The translations under genes were made by a program, and so were the position numbers. Shown here in pieces: positions 23,288 through 33,472 of a stretch of 64,000 nucleotides of DNA. Positions within the stretch are counted from its first letter, which is position 1; each line of letters begins with the position of its first letter. The stretch comes from Tricholomella constricta (Eukaryota; Basidiomycota; Agaricomycetes; Agaricales; Lyophyllaceae), in contig JAACJP010000006.1 of the NCBI GenBank assembly GCA_013368375.1, positions 1,116,001-1,180,000 on the forward strand, written 5' to 3'. A model generated the notes under the pieces. The model was given only the letters and a program-made list of their open reading frames with translations, did no database searches and was not told where the DNA came from.

Positions 23288-23396
23288 TTTTTTTAAGCTA
23301 CCTTGCTTTCTATTGCTGCGTACCCACGACGTTACGCAGACCCACATTCCATTTAGAACACCCATCATCAAAAAGAACCAACGAGACCGAGACCCG

Positions 23397-26300
23397 ATGA
23401 CAACAACTCCCACATCCGGAAAGAGCCGAACTCCGGTCCTCGAGGATGCGCTCACAGCGCATCCTCCATCACAACTTCCACTGCAACCAGTGGAAGTTGG
23501 ATCAGTCGCTGGTGGACAAAGTTCACCAGCGCAGAATACACTAGGAGTAGAATCGGAGGAACTTTGGCCAATAGCAAGCACCAATGTGCCTGGGAGCTTG
23601 GCCGACGAATTGGCCAGGTCACATCGACCTGGCCCCACGGCGGGAAGCAGATGGCCAGACAGCCGTCTGTCAAATAGAGCGTTCGGGGCGTCCACCCTGA
23701 GCATAATCAAGATGGAGTCGGACGAAGACGACTTGTCCGACCCCGAGGCTAATGAAGAAGAGGCCAGCGAAAGGGAACTGCTTGCGCTTCAAGTGAAGCA
23801 ATTCTGGGACACCACCGATGTGGTTAGCGAGCATCGGCGAAGGCGACTGGAGGAACGAGCGGATAGGCTCGTTCTGCGATCTACCGGAGCACAATCCGTT
23901 GGAGAAATGGTCGCACAAGCATATGCCGACCGATACTTGGAAGCGCTGTCCGTAGTAGTTACGGAATACAGGAAGAAGTACCCTAAGGGAACTTCGAATT
24001 CAGCAGTCAGCTCGATCGCTGGGACGCCTGTACCTAAGAAAGCCTCGTTAAACAAAGGGAAAGGTCGTTGGGATGACCTCTTCACTCCTCAAGCAGTGGC
24101 TGCCGGATCGAACCAGCCTCTTGATGAGGCTGCCATGGCAGTATCGGCGCTGCATCAAGCGCGACAGTTAGGAGAATCTGACGACGATTATCGTCGTCGG
24201 TCTGCGGCAGCGAAGCGCGAGAGAATGACTCGTGAAGAGCATTTTTCTTATTTTTATGCGCAACCACAGGGATCCAAATGGGCCCCTGTTAGTGAGTCTA
24301 CGTTAGACCCACCCACGGAACGTAAGTATACAACCACGCAAGCAGCTGGCGACGAAAGCGCGCCAGCTATTCAAGTACCTATGGATGCGAAGGATGGCCG
24401 TGTTCCATTAGCGAAAGATTGGAACAACCGAGTCGCATATCAGCGTTTGAGAAACGCTGATTTATCACGGAGCAAGTTCACGAACTATGATGATCAAGGA
24501 GTCGTCTTCGAAGGACATATGCCCGTAGATGAGATGGCGAGGCAATGGGCCTCGCAAACTCAAGGTTCGGATGGTGGACTGGGAAATGGGGCCGTCGGAA
24601 AACATAATACGACGGCGACGGCTAACGGCCGTCAAGACATGCGGGTTCGTATAAGTGAACCCACTTCACACGCTCAGCCTCGATTTCAAAGTCGAGGCTA
24701 CTCAATGCCTGACCCGATTCGCAGGAGTCAATCAATTGCGGACGGAATATATGCTGCTGGAGAGCAGCATAAAACTAAGATGCACGAACGGTTGCATCAA
24801 CTGATACACGAGCGACTGGCTGTACGCCTATCGCTCCCTGATGGTATGAAATCTCGCCGTGCGGACGCAAAGTCCGTAGGAACTTATAGTGGAAGCGCCA
24901 AGTTTGGCGAATTGGAAGAATGGCTAGCCAGCCTTGTCGTGATGCTAGCCGTGAGCCAGTTTGGAGGAGCAGAACGCGACCAAGAGCGCGTTCTGATAAC
25001 ATCTGAGTTCCTTGATGGTGAAGCTCGGAAATGGTACAATCGCCATGTTATCCATGTGAACCGCGAAAAGCAGTCCTGGACGTTTGAAGACGTCATACTA
25101 GGGCTGTACGATCGGTTCGTGCTGCCTTCAACCATGCAGGATGCTCGTAACGACTTTAACGCCGTTACCTATTCGGCGAGCAAAGGCATACAAGGTCTGT
25201 ATGACGACCTTGTGGATCATGCCATGAACATGGCAGCAAGAACGGATGATTGGACGTTCCTGGAGAAATTTCTCAAAACACTTCCGCGCGATATGCGGAA
25301 GGCATTATTCGATGACGGGCTATCACCCGAAATCAATACAGCCCAAGAGTTCCTAGCGGTGGGCCTAGCACTTCAAGCCACCCAGAAAACGGCTGATTAC
25401 TTTGAGCGGACCATAACCGCTCAGCGAAGTCAACCGAGCCAAATGCGGAAACCAGATGGGGGGCGAGTAAACGCTCCACACAATACTTTCAACAGGCCTC
25501 GACGGGTGTATGGCGCAGTAAATGAAAAGCCATATGTCAAGCCAGCGTATCAGGATCAACCTGGACGTGGAGAGCAAAAGCCCCACGTCGAAAAACCAGC
25601 GATGAAGACAGGAGATCGTCCGCGTTACGATCAACCTAAAAACCACGATCATCACAACCATCCTCCGGGGGAAGTGTGCTTTAATTGTGGAAAACTAGGG
25701 CATTTTGCAAAAGATTGCAAACAGCCCAAGAAACAGCGAGCGTTCCTAAGGGCCGCACGTACAGCGGCACCTGACGCGGCAAGTGAGGCGGACGATGAAG
25801 ACACGTCTCCTGAGGACCCGGACGGACGAGACAATGGACGCCCTGATACAGAGGCGGACAATGAAGACGAAGGCGATGAGTTCGTAGACATGGAGGTCTA
25901 CGAAAATGAATACTATGCTCGGGACGATGAGACCGAGCGTATGTTTGCAATGACAGAAGTAATTGCGTCAGAAGAACGCAATGATAAACCACCAGTTCGC
26001 AAAGTTAAAGTGCGGACGGGGAGGGACAAAATTGCTCGTCCCGTAGTTCCGATAAAGGACAAGGAGTGCCTTGTCACCTACATTAACGTAGGTGGACATG
26101 AGGCTTGGACCCTTTGGGATTCCGGGAGTACAACTACCGGACTTACGCCGTCATTCGCTCAAGTGGCCGATATTCGAGTATTTCCGCTGGAGGATCCATT
26201 AATCCTCCAGCTCGGGACTAAAGGAAGTAGGGCCACAGTAAACTTTGGTACGACGGTGGAAGCCGCTCTGCCAGGGTTTAAAGGCAAGGTTTACATGGAC

Positions 26301-26489
26301 CTTGCTAACTTTGATCGATACGACGTGATTATAGGCACGCCGTTTATGCGCGCAAATAACGTCGTGCTGGACTTTAACCGTGACGAAGTGGTCGTCAATG
26401 GAGTCGCTATACCAGCGACTAAGGTAAAAATGGAGGATACCGATGGCCGAGCTAGACGCCATCGGTCATTGGAGAAACGAAGAGAATGA
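23397..26489 (+). CDS. gag: Gag-protease of element D
   Basis: 1030 residues from the first ATG; the frame is open upstream to 23313 without an ATG. An acidic N-terminal region comes first, then a retrotransposon-gag capsid-like domain (about residues 500-640, with EARKWYNRH and YDRFV). One CCHC knuckle, CFNCGKLGHFAKDC, begins at residue 761, and an acidic linker follows. The aspartic protease has DSGST near residue 908 and VIIGTPFM downstream. It ends at TGA (26487-26489) followed by CTA, with pol in the same frame. Gag is about twice the usual length for Ty3/gypsy. It forms particles and cleaves the polyprotein. Confidence 0.93.
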   Translation: MTTTPTSGKSRTPVLEDALTAHPPSQLPLQPVEVGSVAGGQSSPAQNTLGVESEELWPIASTNVPGSLADELARSHRPGPTAGSRWPDSRLSNRAFGASTLSIIKMESDEDDLSDPEANEEEASERELLALQVKQFWDTTDVVSEHRRRRLEERADRLVLRSTGAQSVGEMVAQAYADRYLEALSVVVTEYRKKYPKGTSNSAVSSIAGTPVPKKASLNKGKGRWDDLFTPQAVAAGSNQPLDEAAMAVSALHQARQLGESDDDYRRRSAAAKRERMTREEHFSYFYAQPQGSKWAPVSESTLDPPTERKYTTTQAAGDESAPAIQVPMDAKDGRVPLAKDWNNRVAYQRLRNADLSRSKFTNYDDQGVVFEGHMPVDEMARQWASQTQGSDGGLGNGAVGKHNTTATANGRQDMRVRISEPTSHAQPRFQSRGYSMPDPIRRSQSIADGIYAAGEQHKTKMHERLHQLIHERLAVRLSLPDGMKSRRADAKSVGTYSGSAKFGELEEWLASLVVMLAVSQFGGAERDQERVLITSEFLDGEARKWYNRHVIHVNREKQSWTFEDVILGLYDRFVLPSTMQDARNDFNAVTYSASKGIQGLYDDLVDHAMNMAARTDDWTFLEKFLKTLPRDMRKALFDDGLSPEINTAQEFLAVGLALQATQKTADYFERTITAQRSQPSQMRKPDGGRVNAPHNTFNRPRRVYGAVNEKPYVKPAYQDQPGRGEQKPHVEKPAMKTGDRPRYDQPKNHDHHNHPPGEVCFNCGKLGHFAKDCKQPKKQRAFLRAARTAAPDAASEADDEDTSPEDPDGRDNGRPDTEADNEDEGDEFVDMEVYENEYYARDDETERMFAMTEVIASEERNDKPPVRKVKVRTGRDKIARPVVPIKDKECLVTYINVGGHEAWTLWDSGSTTTGLTPSFAQVADIRVFPLEDPLILQLGTKGSRATVNFGTTVEAALPGFKGKVYMDLANFDRYDVIIGTPFMRANNVVLDFNRDEVVVNGVAIPATKVKMEDTDGRARRHRSLEKRRE

Positions 26490-26492
26490 CTA
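26487..26492 (+). promoter_or_regulatory. Probable stop-codon readthrough site (UGA CUA)
   Basis: The only stop between gag and pol is TGA followed by CTA, in the order GAA TGA CTA AAA. The frame is then open for 118 codons before the first pol Met and on to 30389. UGA followed by CUA is an established efficient readthrough context. Readthrough would give a Gag-Pol fusion of about 2330 residues. Confidence 0.65.
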
Positions 26493-29400
26493 AAAGTAAC
26501 AGTAGAAGATGACGATGATCCTGATAATGAGGGTAGGCCGATAAACAGCCTACCGAAGGATCATCCAGCACTTTTATTATCCGAGGAAGAGTTTCAAGAA
26601 ACTCTTAAGGAGGGGGATAAGCCACCTCCGAAGAAGAGAAAACTCCAACGACGACAGCAGAAGGCACAAAACGAGCCTTCGAACGAACGAGCACAGGTTG
26701 ACGAGCCATGCGAAGAACATCAGCGCGATAATGAAGCGCGTAAGACGAGCGGGGCCGACAAGGATACGGAATCAGAGCCGTATACGAATACGAGTAATCG
26801 ATCATTTTGGGATAGACCAAATCCACATCCACAATATGAGTGGATGTTCGACCCACGGATGCCGCAAGAATGGAACGCAGTAATAGCGTCAATGCGGGCT
26901 CACGAAGGAAGAAATGTAGGCACGCGAGGACAAGCGTACCGAAATCCACGGCCTGAGGAAGTATCGGAGCCAACGGAAATGAATTTTCCGGTGAATATAC
27001 AACGGGCTAAACGGCCGTTGTATCGGTTACCAGTGAAGGATGAGAGTGACTTTGCTCTCGTAAAACTACGAGCTAGGTTTGATGTTAAACCTAGCAATAA
27101 AGACACAGCGCACATTCGCGCTGCAAGAATGGTGAACGGAAAAGGTAAGGCACCCAATGGAGGCCTTACCGCGGAAGATTATCCACGACTTCGCCAGCAA
27201 TGGCATGACGAATTCGAAGATATGGTGGGTGGTACGAAACAACAGCTACCACCCTGGCGGGAAGTCAATCACGAGATTACTCTCGTCGATGATGAGAAAC
27301 AGTACCAGTACCACGCGCCGAGGTGCCCAATGTCCCTTCGCGAGGAATTCTACGCGAAGGTCAATCGGTATACGGATTCTAAATGGTGGGAGCCTCGTTC
27401 GGTGAAGCAAGCAGCGCCGCTGCTATGTATCCCGAAAAAAGACGGCTCCCTGAGAACACCCTTGGACGCACGCCAGCGTAACGATAACACGATCAAGGAC
27501 GTGACGCCCTTGCCAGACCAGGAAGTTATTCGCGAAGATGTCGCTAGGGGAAAAATACGGTCCAAAATTGACTTAACGGATGCGTATGAACAAGTACGCA
27601 TCCTTGAAAAAGATGTACATAAAACCGCCTTCGCAACGATAGCGGGAACATACATCAGTAACATCATGCAAATCGGGGACTGTAATGCTCCCGCGACATT
27701 TCAACGATTAATGACGTCCATCTTTCGGGACGTCATTGGGAAGTTCATGCATGTATACTTGGACGATATATTCATATTCTCGAACTCTATTGAGGAACAT
27801 GAAGACCACTTGCGAGTTGTGTTCGAACGATTACGCGAACAATCACTCTACCTTAAATGGAAGAAATGCGAATTGTATTCGGATCGCGTTGATTGCCTTG
27901 GTCATATTATTGACGACCAAGGAATTCACCCTGACGCCGACAAACTGGCACGGATCCGTGACTGGAGGATACCACGGAATTACAACGATATCCAACGATT
28001 CGTTGGACTTGTTAACTATCTGGGACAATTTCTCCCAGATATATCCGCATACACTGGTCCACTAATGGCGATGACCGAGAATGGGTCGCCATTTTATTGG
28101 AGACCAATTCATCAGCGATGCTTTGAAATGATAAAGCATATATGCTGCACAACGCCAATTATTCGGCCGATTCAACCGAAGACAGGCGAACCAATTTGGA
28201 TTATCTGTGACGCCTCCAAGTCAGGCGTCGGTGCGATGTATGGACAAGGACCTACATGGATCCAAGCCCAGCCGGCTGGATTCATGTCCAAAAAATTCAC
28301 TAATGCACAGCAGAATTATGCTGTGCATGAACTCGAGACCTTAGCTATTCTCGAAGCGTTACTTAAGTGGGAGGATAAACTTGTGGGCTATAAAATCCAC
28401 ATCATTACCGACCATAAAGCCCTCGAATTCTTTAAGACCCAGGTGAATTTATCACCTAGGCAGCGTCGATGGATGGAATACATGTCGCGATTTAACTTCG
28501 ACATAACCTATGTGAAAGGCGAACTGAACAAAGTCGCCGACTGTCTATCGCGATACTTCGAGAGCGATAACCATCAAGATCGTTACGACGTCCACGACTT
28601 CGTAGCTGCTGATGCTAGAATCGATCCTACTGGTGAAGATCTACCAGTACCACGATACCATGAAATCGTGGAAAAAGTAGTTGAGATTCGAGCGATGAAA
28701 GACGTAGAACTACGTCGAAGCAAGCGTCTTCAAGAACGCCAGGAGGATCGAGATGTCGAGGCTCAGATAATGGAGGCTGCGGCACCAAGTACCGCATCCG
28801 GAACATCGTCACACCCTCAGAAAAGCATGAGTCCAACCGAACGGGAACGTACGGTCGGAGATATTGTCCTCGGGAGGGACACAGTTTCTCCTCCCCCAGA
28901 CAAAACGGATGAAAAGATCCGTCACGACGTTATCCTTGGATACCCAAAGGATAAACTTTTTTCAGTTATTCTCGCTAACCCCATGGACTTTTGTACGTTC
29001 ACCACGAAAGACAATCTCATTTGGACCACGAACGCTATAAATGATAGCGTTCTATGTATACCGCGAGAACCCGAGCTCATCACCACAATTATTGAGCAAG
29101 CCCATAAAACTATGGGCCATTTCGGTGCCGAACGGACTACTGAATATATCCGACGATGGTATTGGTGGCCATCACTAGCCACGACCGTGCGTACGTTTTG
29201 TAAGACGTGCGAGTACTGCCAGCAGATCAAGACGTCGAATCAAAAACCGTCAGGGAAACTACACTCCCTGCCAGTACCAACTAAGCCTTGGGATTCTATC
29301 GGAATGGACTTTATCGGTCCATTTCCAGAATCAAAGGGATATAATTACCTATGGGTAGTAATTTGTCGTATGACGAGTATGGTGCATATGATACCCATAC

Positions 29401-30389
29401 ATACGACGATGACAGCAGCCCAATTATCATGGGTATACTTACGGGAGATCGTCAGGCTCCATGGCCTGCCAAGCTCGATCGTAAGCGATCGAGACTCTAA
29501 GTTTACTTCACGCTGGTGGCGCGAACTACATAAGTTATTAGGAGCTAAGCTCCTAATGTCGACATCTTTCCATCCTCAGACGGATGGACAAACGGAGCGA
29601 GCCAATCGTAGTATTGGCCAGATATTTCGTGCCGTTGTGAGGCATGACCAAAAGGATTGGGTAGATTGTATACCCATGGCTGAGTTCGCGATAAATGCGA
29701 GCGTATCGGCTACTACCAAGTTCGCTCCATTTGAGCTGAACAGTGGATACATGCCGTCCATGTTGAAAGAGATACGCTCAGACAGCGTAATACCGAAGGG
29801 AATTCGAGAGTATGCGGAACGCGCATTGCAGAATATAGCGGAGGCGCATGACGCTATAATCGAAGCGCGCGTATTTCAAACGCGCGAGGCAAACAGGCGC
29901 CGATCCGCTGGTCCAGAAATAAAGGGGGGAGACTTGGTGTATTTAGCCACCAAGAACTTGAACCTCCCCAAGGGACGCGCCCGTAAATTGTGCCCGAAAT
30001 TCGTCGGGCCCTACAAAGTGCTGAAGGCCATGCCAGACACGTCGAACTACACGTTGGAATTACCTACGGCACTCATGGAGCGCCGGATACATCCAACATT
30101 TCATATATCGATGTTGCGCCCATACTACGCAACGAATGATACAATGTTCCCTAATAGAACTCATCCGGAGCCCTACGATTTTGGGGCGCCGGATAATCAC
30201 GAATGGTTTGTAGAAGACATTTTGGGCCATAGATGGACCCAAAATAATACTGTGGAATATCAGGTTAGGTGGAGTCTGGGAGACACCACCTGGGAACCGC
30301 ACACCAATTGTAACAAGTTAGCGGCACTGGATCGCTACTTGGAACTACAAGGGGTGAAGAGCGCGTCGAGATTACCGCGACGAACCTAG
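26490..30389 (+). CDS. pol: Pol of element D (RT, RNase H, integrase, chromodomain), by readthrough
   Basis: Continues the gag frame after UGA; the first internal Met is at 26844. Order: acidic linker; reverse transcriptase (KIDLTDAYEQ, then YLDDIFIF near 27757); RNase H (ICDASKSG near 28205 and TDHKALEFF). The integrase has an HHCC zinc region (HKTMGHF...CKTCEYC, about 29100-29225) and a catalytic core with GMDFIGPF (29305), SDRDSKF (29485) and TDGQTERANR (29580). A chromodomain closes the protein (VEYQVRWSLGDTTWEPH, about 30250-30305). All catalytic residues are present. The chromodomain would steer integration to histone-marked chromatin. Confidence 0.94.
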   Translation, partial: LKVTVEDDDDPDNEGRPINSLPKDHPALLLSEEEFQETLKEGDKPPPKKRKLQRRQQKAQNEPSNERAQVDEPCEEHQRDNEARKTSGADKDTESEPYTNTSNRSFWDRPNPHPQYEWMFDPRMPQEWNAVIASMRAHEGRNVGTRGQAYRNPRPEEVSEPTEMNFPVNIQRAKRPLYRLPVKDESDFALVKLRARFDVKPSNKDTAHIRAARMVNGKGKAPNGGLTAEDYPRLRQQWHDEFEDMVGGTKQQLPPWREVNHEITLVDDEKQYQYHAPRCPMSLREEFYAKVNRYTDSKWWEPRSVKQAAPLLCIPKKDGSLRTPLDARQRNDNTIKDVTPLPDQEVIREDVARGKIRSKIDLTDAYEQVRILEKDVHKTAFATIAGTYISNIMQIGDCNAPATFQRLMTSIFRDVIGKFMHVYLDDIFIFSNSIEEHEDHLRVVFERLREQSLYLKWKKCELYSDRVDCLGHIIDDQGIHPDADKLARIRDWRIPRNYNDIQRFVGLVNYLGQFLPDISAYTGPLMAMTENGSPFYWRPIHQRCFEMIKHICCTTPIIRPIQPKTGEPIWIICDASKSGVGAMYGQGPTWIQAQPAGFMSKKFTNAQQNYAVHELETLAILEALLKWEDKLVGYKIHIITDHKALEFFKTQVNLSPRQRRWMEYMSRFNFDITYVKGELNKVADCLSRYFESDNHQDRYDVHDFVAADARIDPTGEDLPVPRYHEIVEKVVEIRAMKDVELRRSKRLQERQEDRDVEAQIMEAAAPSTASGTSSHPQKSMSPTERERTVGDIVLGRDTVSPPPDKTDEKIRHDVILGYPKDKLFSVILANPMDFCTFTTKDNLIWTTNAINDSVLCIPREPELITTIIEQAHKTMGHFGAERTTEYIRRWYWWPSLATTVRTFCKTCEYCQQIKTSNQKPSGKLHSLPVPTKPWDSIGMDFIGPFPESKGYNYLWVVICRMTSMVHMIPIHTTMTAAQLSWVYLREIVRLHGLPSSIVSDRDSKFTSRWWRELHKLLGAKLLMSTSFHPQTDGQTERANRSIGQIFRAVVRHDQKDWVDCIPMAEFAINASVSATTKFAPFELNSGYMPSMLKEIRSDSVIPKGIREYAERALQNIAEAHDAIIEARVFQTREANRRRSAGPEIKGGDLVYLATKNLNLPKGRARKLCPKFVGPYKVLKAMPDTSNYTLELPTALMERRIHPTFHISMLRPYYATNDTMFPNRTHPEPYDFGAPDNHEWFVEDILGHRWTQNNTVEYQVRWSLGDTTWEPHTNCNKLAALDRYLELQGVKSASRLPRRT

Positions 30390-30517
30390 AATGTGGCGCG
30401 GTCATGTGACCACGGCGATCAGGAAAATTACATAACCATCAAAAGTTATGACAGAAGGTTAAATATGTTTGGCGCTAGACGCGCAACCGATTTTCAACCC
30501 TCTCAACACAAACCAAC

Positions 30518-33472
30518 ATGTACCCCAGCCAAGTACCAACCTCCAGCAACGACGCGATTCGGGGCGGCGACAGCCGCACCGACCAGCAAAATTTGAACCC
30601 GGGGCCGAGTTCAAGTGGGGAGGGAGCGCAGGGGCGCGCGGAAAATGCGCCCCTGCCCCCAACTTACATGGGATCGCAGCCCCAATTATATCAATATCCT
30701 CCGGTTGGCCATATGAGCCAACCGCCCCATCAGGGGCAACAAACATTTCCGACGGTTGGCCATATGAGCCAACCGCACCACCAAGGGCAACAACCACCTA
30801 TGGGTGGTTTTTACCCGCCAGGGCTGGCATTCCAACAGATGCCATCAATGGCGGGTTTCATGGGGTACCCGCAACCGACGTGGTACCCCCAAATGCCCAT
30901 GCAGCCTGTACCGCACAATACGCGGTACAACGAATCGGAGAAGATGGAGGTAGACGACCAAAGTCGTCTGCAAGCAAATGTCCCGCCGGCGCAAGTGGTG
31001 CGCGGCGAACCGGTGCGGCAACATGTTGCACCGAACGCAGACGACAAAGTGTCGTCGGCGTCGAGTTCGCGGAGGATGGCAGACGATCGTAGAGTATCGC
31101 CTGCGTCAAGTTCGAGGAGACCATTCGCAGACGATGGTCTCCTTTCTTCTCTCTTGGATCGATTGGAAGACGCGGGTATTCACCGCGAATTTTGTGATTT
31201 CTTGGACGATGGAATGGCGCAGCTGGTTATAACCCAGCTGCTTGATGCATACGATGGAGTTTGCGCGGATTTGAGACGCGTGAAAGCGAGAGAAGCGGCC
31301 ATGGCTGAGCAACTCAGCCTGGCAAGAAAACGGCCGGCAGTAGCATCGCCGGATCGCGGGGAGGGACCATCGTCCCGACCCATAAAAAGGCAGCAAATGG
31401 AGGTGCGTCGAGAAGAACGCACCTCATACGAGCCGCGACGACAAGAGAGGAGCGAGCCCAGGCGTCCGGAACGACGCCTGGAACAGGAGAATCGGCGGTA
31501 CAACCGCCACCCCGACCAGGAAGTGTGGCGTGACGAACGCCCACTTGATTATGGTTCTCAACGGGAAGAGCGCCGAGAGGATCAAGGGACGCGCGAAGTG
31601 CGCCCCTTACCTGCTCGAGAAATCGAGCGCACGGCGTCGACATCGTCGACGTCAGCGGAAGCAAAGCCGCAAAACCTATCCGGAGCGTTACCGCCCCCGG
31701 GAGAAAGCCGGGTGCGGAACCCAGAACGAGGTTCTCAGAAGAAGGAACCTGTTGGCAAATATACTTTGCCAGCGCCAGCCCCTGCACCACCTAGTACGAT
31801 GGTGCAGCCCCCAACGCCGCCCTCCAAAGGCAAACAGAAGGCATCGGATCCATATGCCGAGGCTATGGATGAATCGGACTGGGGCGAGTCGTCTGACGAC
31901 GACAAGCCTGTCAGCAAGAAGAAGGCTGCCGGGCAAAAGCAGCATCGCGAGAATATGGCTCGCAAAGCTGAGAAGGAGATGCCGGGGCGGATCCCTGACG
32001 AGCTCGGGGTGGTCTTCATCAACGACCGCCACGAGAGGGACAACCGCTTTTGGGATATGCTAGTGCGGACGATATATGTATCGTCCGCCCAGAATCGTGC
32101 CTACGCACTAGGCACCGCAGCGCGAGTGTCCGAAAGCGAGTTGGGGACGGGACACAATTCTCGTCCCCCATCGGGACGGCTATATGCCGTCGCACCACGC
32201 GGGTTCCCAATGAACCCTCGTGAAGTTGATCAGTTGTATGCACTGATCAACGATCGGCGCCCCGGCGTGACGGATGAAGAGCGGGCAGAGGCCTTTATGC
32301 TCTTTAGGGAGTTCCGGCGAGTCTCCCTCTCGGTAGCGCCCCATTTGCGCGACCGATCCATGGCTCGAGCAGCCATGGATGAATTTAGAAGCGTCAACCG
32401 ACCGTTCGATACACGGTCACCCATTTGGCAGGCCGCGCCAATTAGGCGGCCTGGGAGGGCATTCGAATATAGGCCGGACAAGCCTACACGAGGCGCTGGC
32501 CTGCCTCAGCCAGGCCCCGACCATGCCCTCGATGTCGAGCACTGGTGCCGACATATGATTCACCATGGGCGTATTGGTTCAAAGAACCAATACGGAGGAA
32601 TCGTCATGGACTACCGGTTCCGCGTACATAGGCGCGGAACTTGGGGATACTTGTTGGCGAATGTACTAGCGCCAACTACCCACAGCATGCGGTCATGGTT
32701 CATGCGACTTTTCGCGACCATTACTGCGCGGCCATACCTCTACGCAGAGGCTGTGGCTGCCTATAACGAGGCCAACCCAGATCGGCCTTTCACACCGATC
32801 GAAGGCCCTGAGGTTACCATACCTCGCATCCAAGTGATCCCTCCGGAGGTGCGGATCACTGAACAAGGTGTCTTGCAACACCTTATCAACATTGGTATTC
32901 CAGTAAGCTGGATACACCATAGCTACACTTATGGTCTACATTATTTGGACCATAACTACTCTAACTCAGGTCCCTATAAGGACCTGTTCCGCAATGTTGA
33001 CGACGATCGAGTTCGTCGTCTAGATGAAATGGGTGTTCCGCCCGCCATCCCTGAGTGGGATGGGTGGTACCATCCCACCACCGACGACATCACGCGCATC
33101 CAAACACTGATGCACGTGGAATTCCAGACCGAATCACTAGACTGTCTAGTGAGTTCGGAATGGATGTTTGTGGGTGAAGACCCACACTTCCGAGGACTCC
33201 GTGTTCGGGTGGGGGAATATCTCCCCCCAGGCCTGCATCACCCCACTTCATCGGGATCGACGTCCATCAACGTCGAAATGGCGGACCCGGCGGCAGCTAT
33301 ACCTGCCCCCGCGACACCCTCCACAGTCGTGGCAGCTCCAACTGGAGCTACCGAAACCCAAGTGGACCCCGTGTCGGCCCTTACAGGGCCTTTATCACTG
33401 GCGGTGATTACCACCAGCCAGGGTCTGGTGGACAACAACACCACCGACCCCGACACAGTGATGGAGTCATAG
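30518..33472 (+). CDS. Third ORF of element D, unknown function (984 aa)
   Basis: Starts at ATG 30518, 128 bases after pol, in the sense direction and inside the LTRs. Residues about 1-135 are Pro/Gln/Gly-rich with a duplicated VGHMSQP unit. About 140-345 is highly charged (Arg/Glu-rich, probable coil). About 345-480 is Pro/Ser/Lys-rich and acidic. About 480-900 looks globular (for example LYALINDRRPGVTDEERAEA and HWCRHMIHHGRIG), and the tail is Ala/Thr/Pro-rich. No signal peptide, membrane segment or known domain was recognised, so it is not an env-like protein. How it is expressed is unknown. The intact 984-codon frame argues for selection within the element. Confidence 0.85.
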   Translation: MYPSQVPTSSNDAIRGGDSRTDQQNLNPGPSSSGEGAQGRAENAPLPPTYMGSQPQLYQYPPVGHMSQPPHQGQQTFPTVGHMSQPHHQGQQPPMGGFYPPGLAFQQMPSMAGFMGYPQPTWYPQMPMQPVPHNTRYNESEKMEVDDQSRLQANVPPAQVVRGEPVRQHVAPNADDKVSSASSSRRMADDRRVSPASSSRRPFADDGLLSSLLDRLEDAGIHREFCDFLDDGMAQLVITQLLDAYDGVCADLRRVKAREAAMAEQLSLARKRPAVASPDRGEGPSSRPIKRQQMEVRREERTSYEPRRQERSEPRRPERRLEQENRRYNRHPDQEVWRDERPLDYGSQREERREDQGTREVRPLPAREIERTASTSSTSAEAKPQNLSGALPPPGESRVRNPERGSQKKEPVGKYTLPAPAPAPPSTMVQPPTPPSKGKQKASDPYAEAMDESDWGESSDDDKPVSKKKAAGQKQHRENMARKAEKEMPGRIPDELGVVFINDRHERDNRFWDMLVRTIYVSSAQNRAYALGTAARVSESELGTGHNSRPPSGRLYAVAPRGFPMNPREVDQLYALINDRRPGVTDEERAEAFMLFREFRRVSLSVAPHLRDRSMARAAMDEFRSVNRPFDTRSPIWQAAPIRRPGRAFEYRPDKPTRGAGLPQPGPDHALDVEHWCRHMIHHGRIGSKNQYGGIVMDYRFRVHRRGTWGYLLANVLAPTTHSMRSWFMRLFATITARPYLYAEAVAAYNEANPDRPFTPIEGPEVTIPRIQVIPPEVRITEQGVLQHLINIGIPVSWIHHSYTYGLHYLDHNYSNSGPYKDLFRNVDDDRVRRLDEMGVPPAIPEWDGWYHPTTDDITRIQTLMHVEFQTESLDCLVSSEWMFVGEDPHFRGLRVRVGEYLPPGLHHPTSSGSTSINVEMADPAAAIPAPATPSTVVAAPTGATETQVDPVSALTGPLSLAVITTSQGLVDNNTTDPDTVMES

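Noticed and set aside
30469..31092. 207-codon ORF overlapping the start of the third ORF of D
   Set aside because: Different frame of the Pro/Gln-rich repeat region; the long frame explains the sequence better.
30518..33472. env gene after pol in element D
   Set aside because: No signal peptide, membrane segment or cysteine pattern of an envelope protein.
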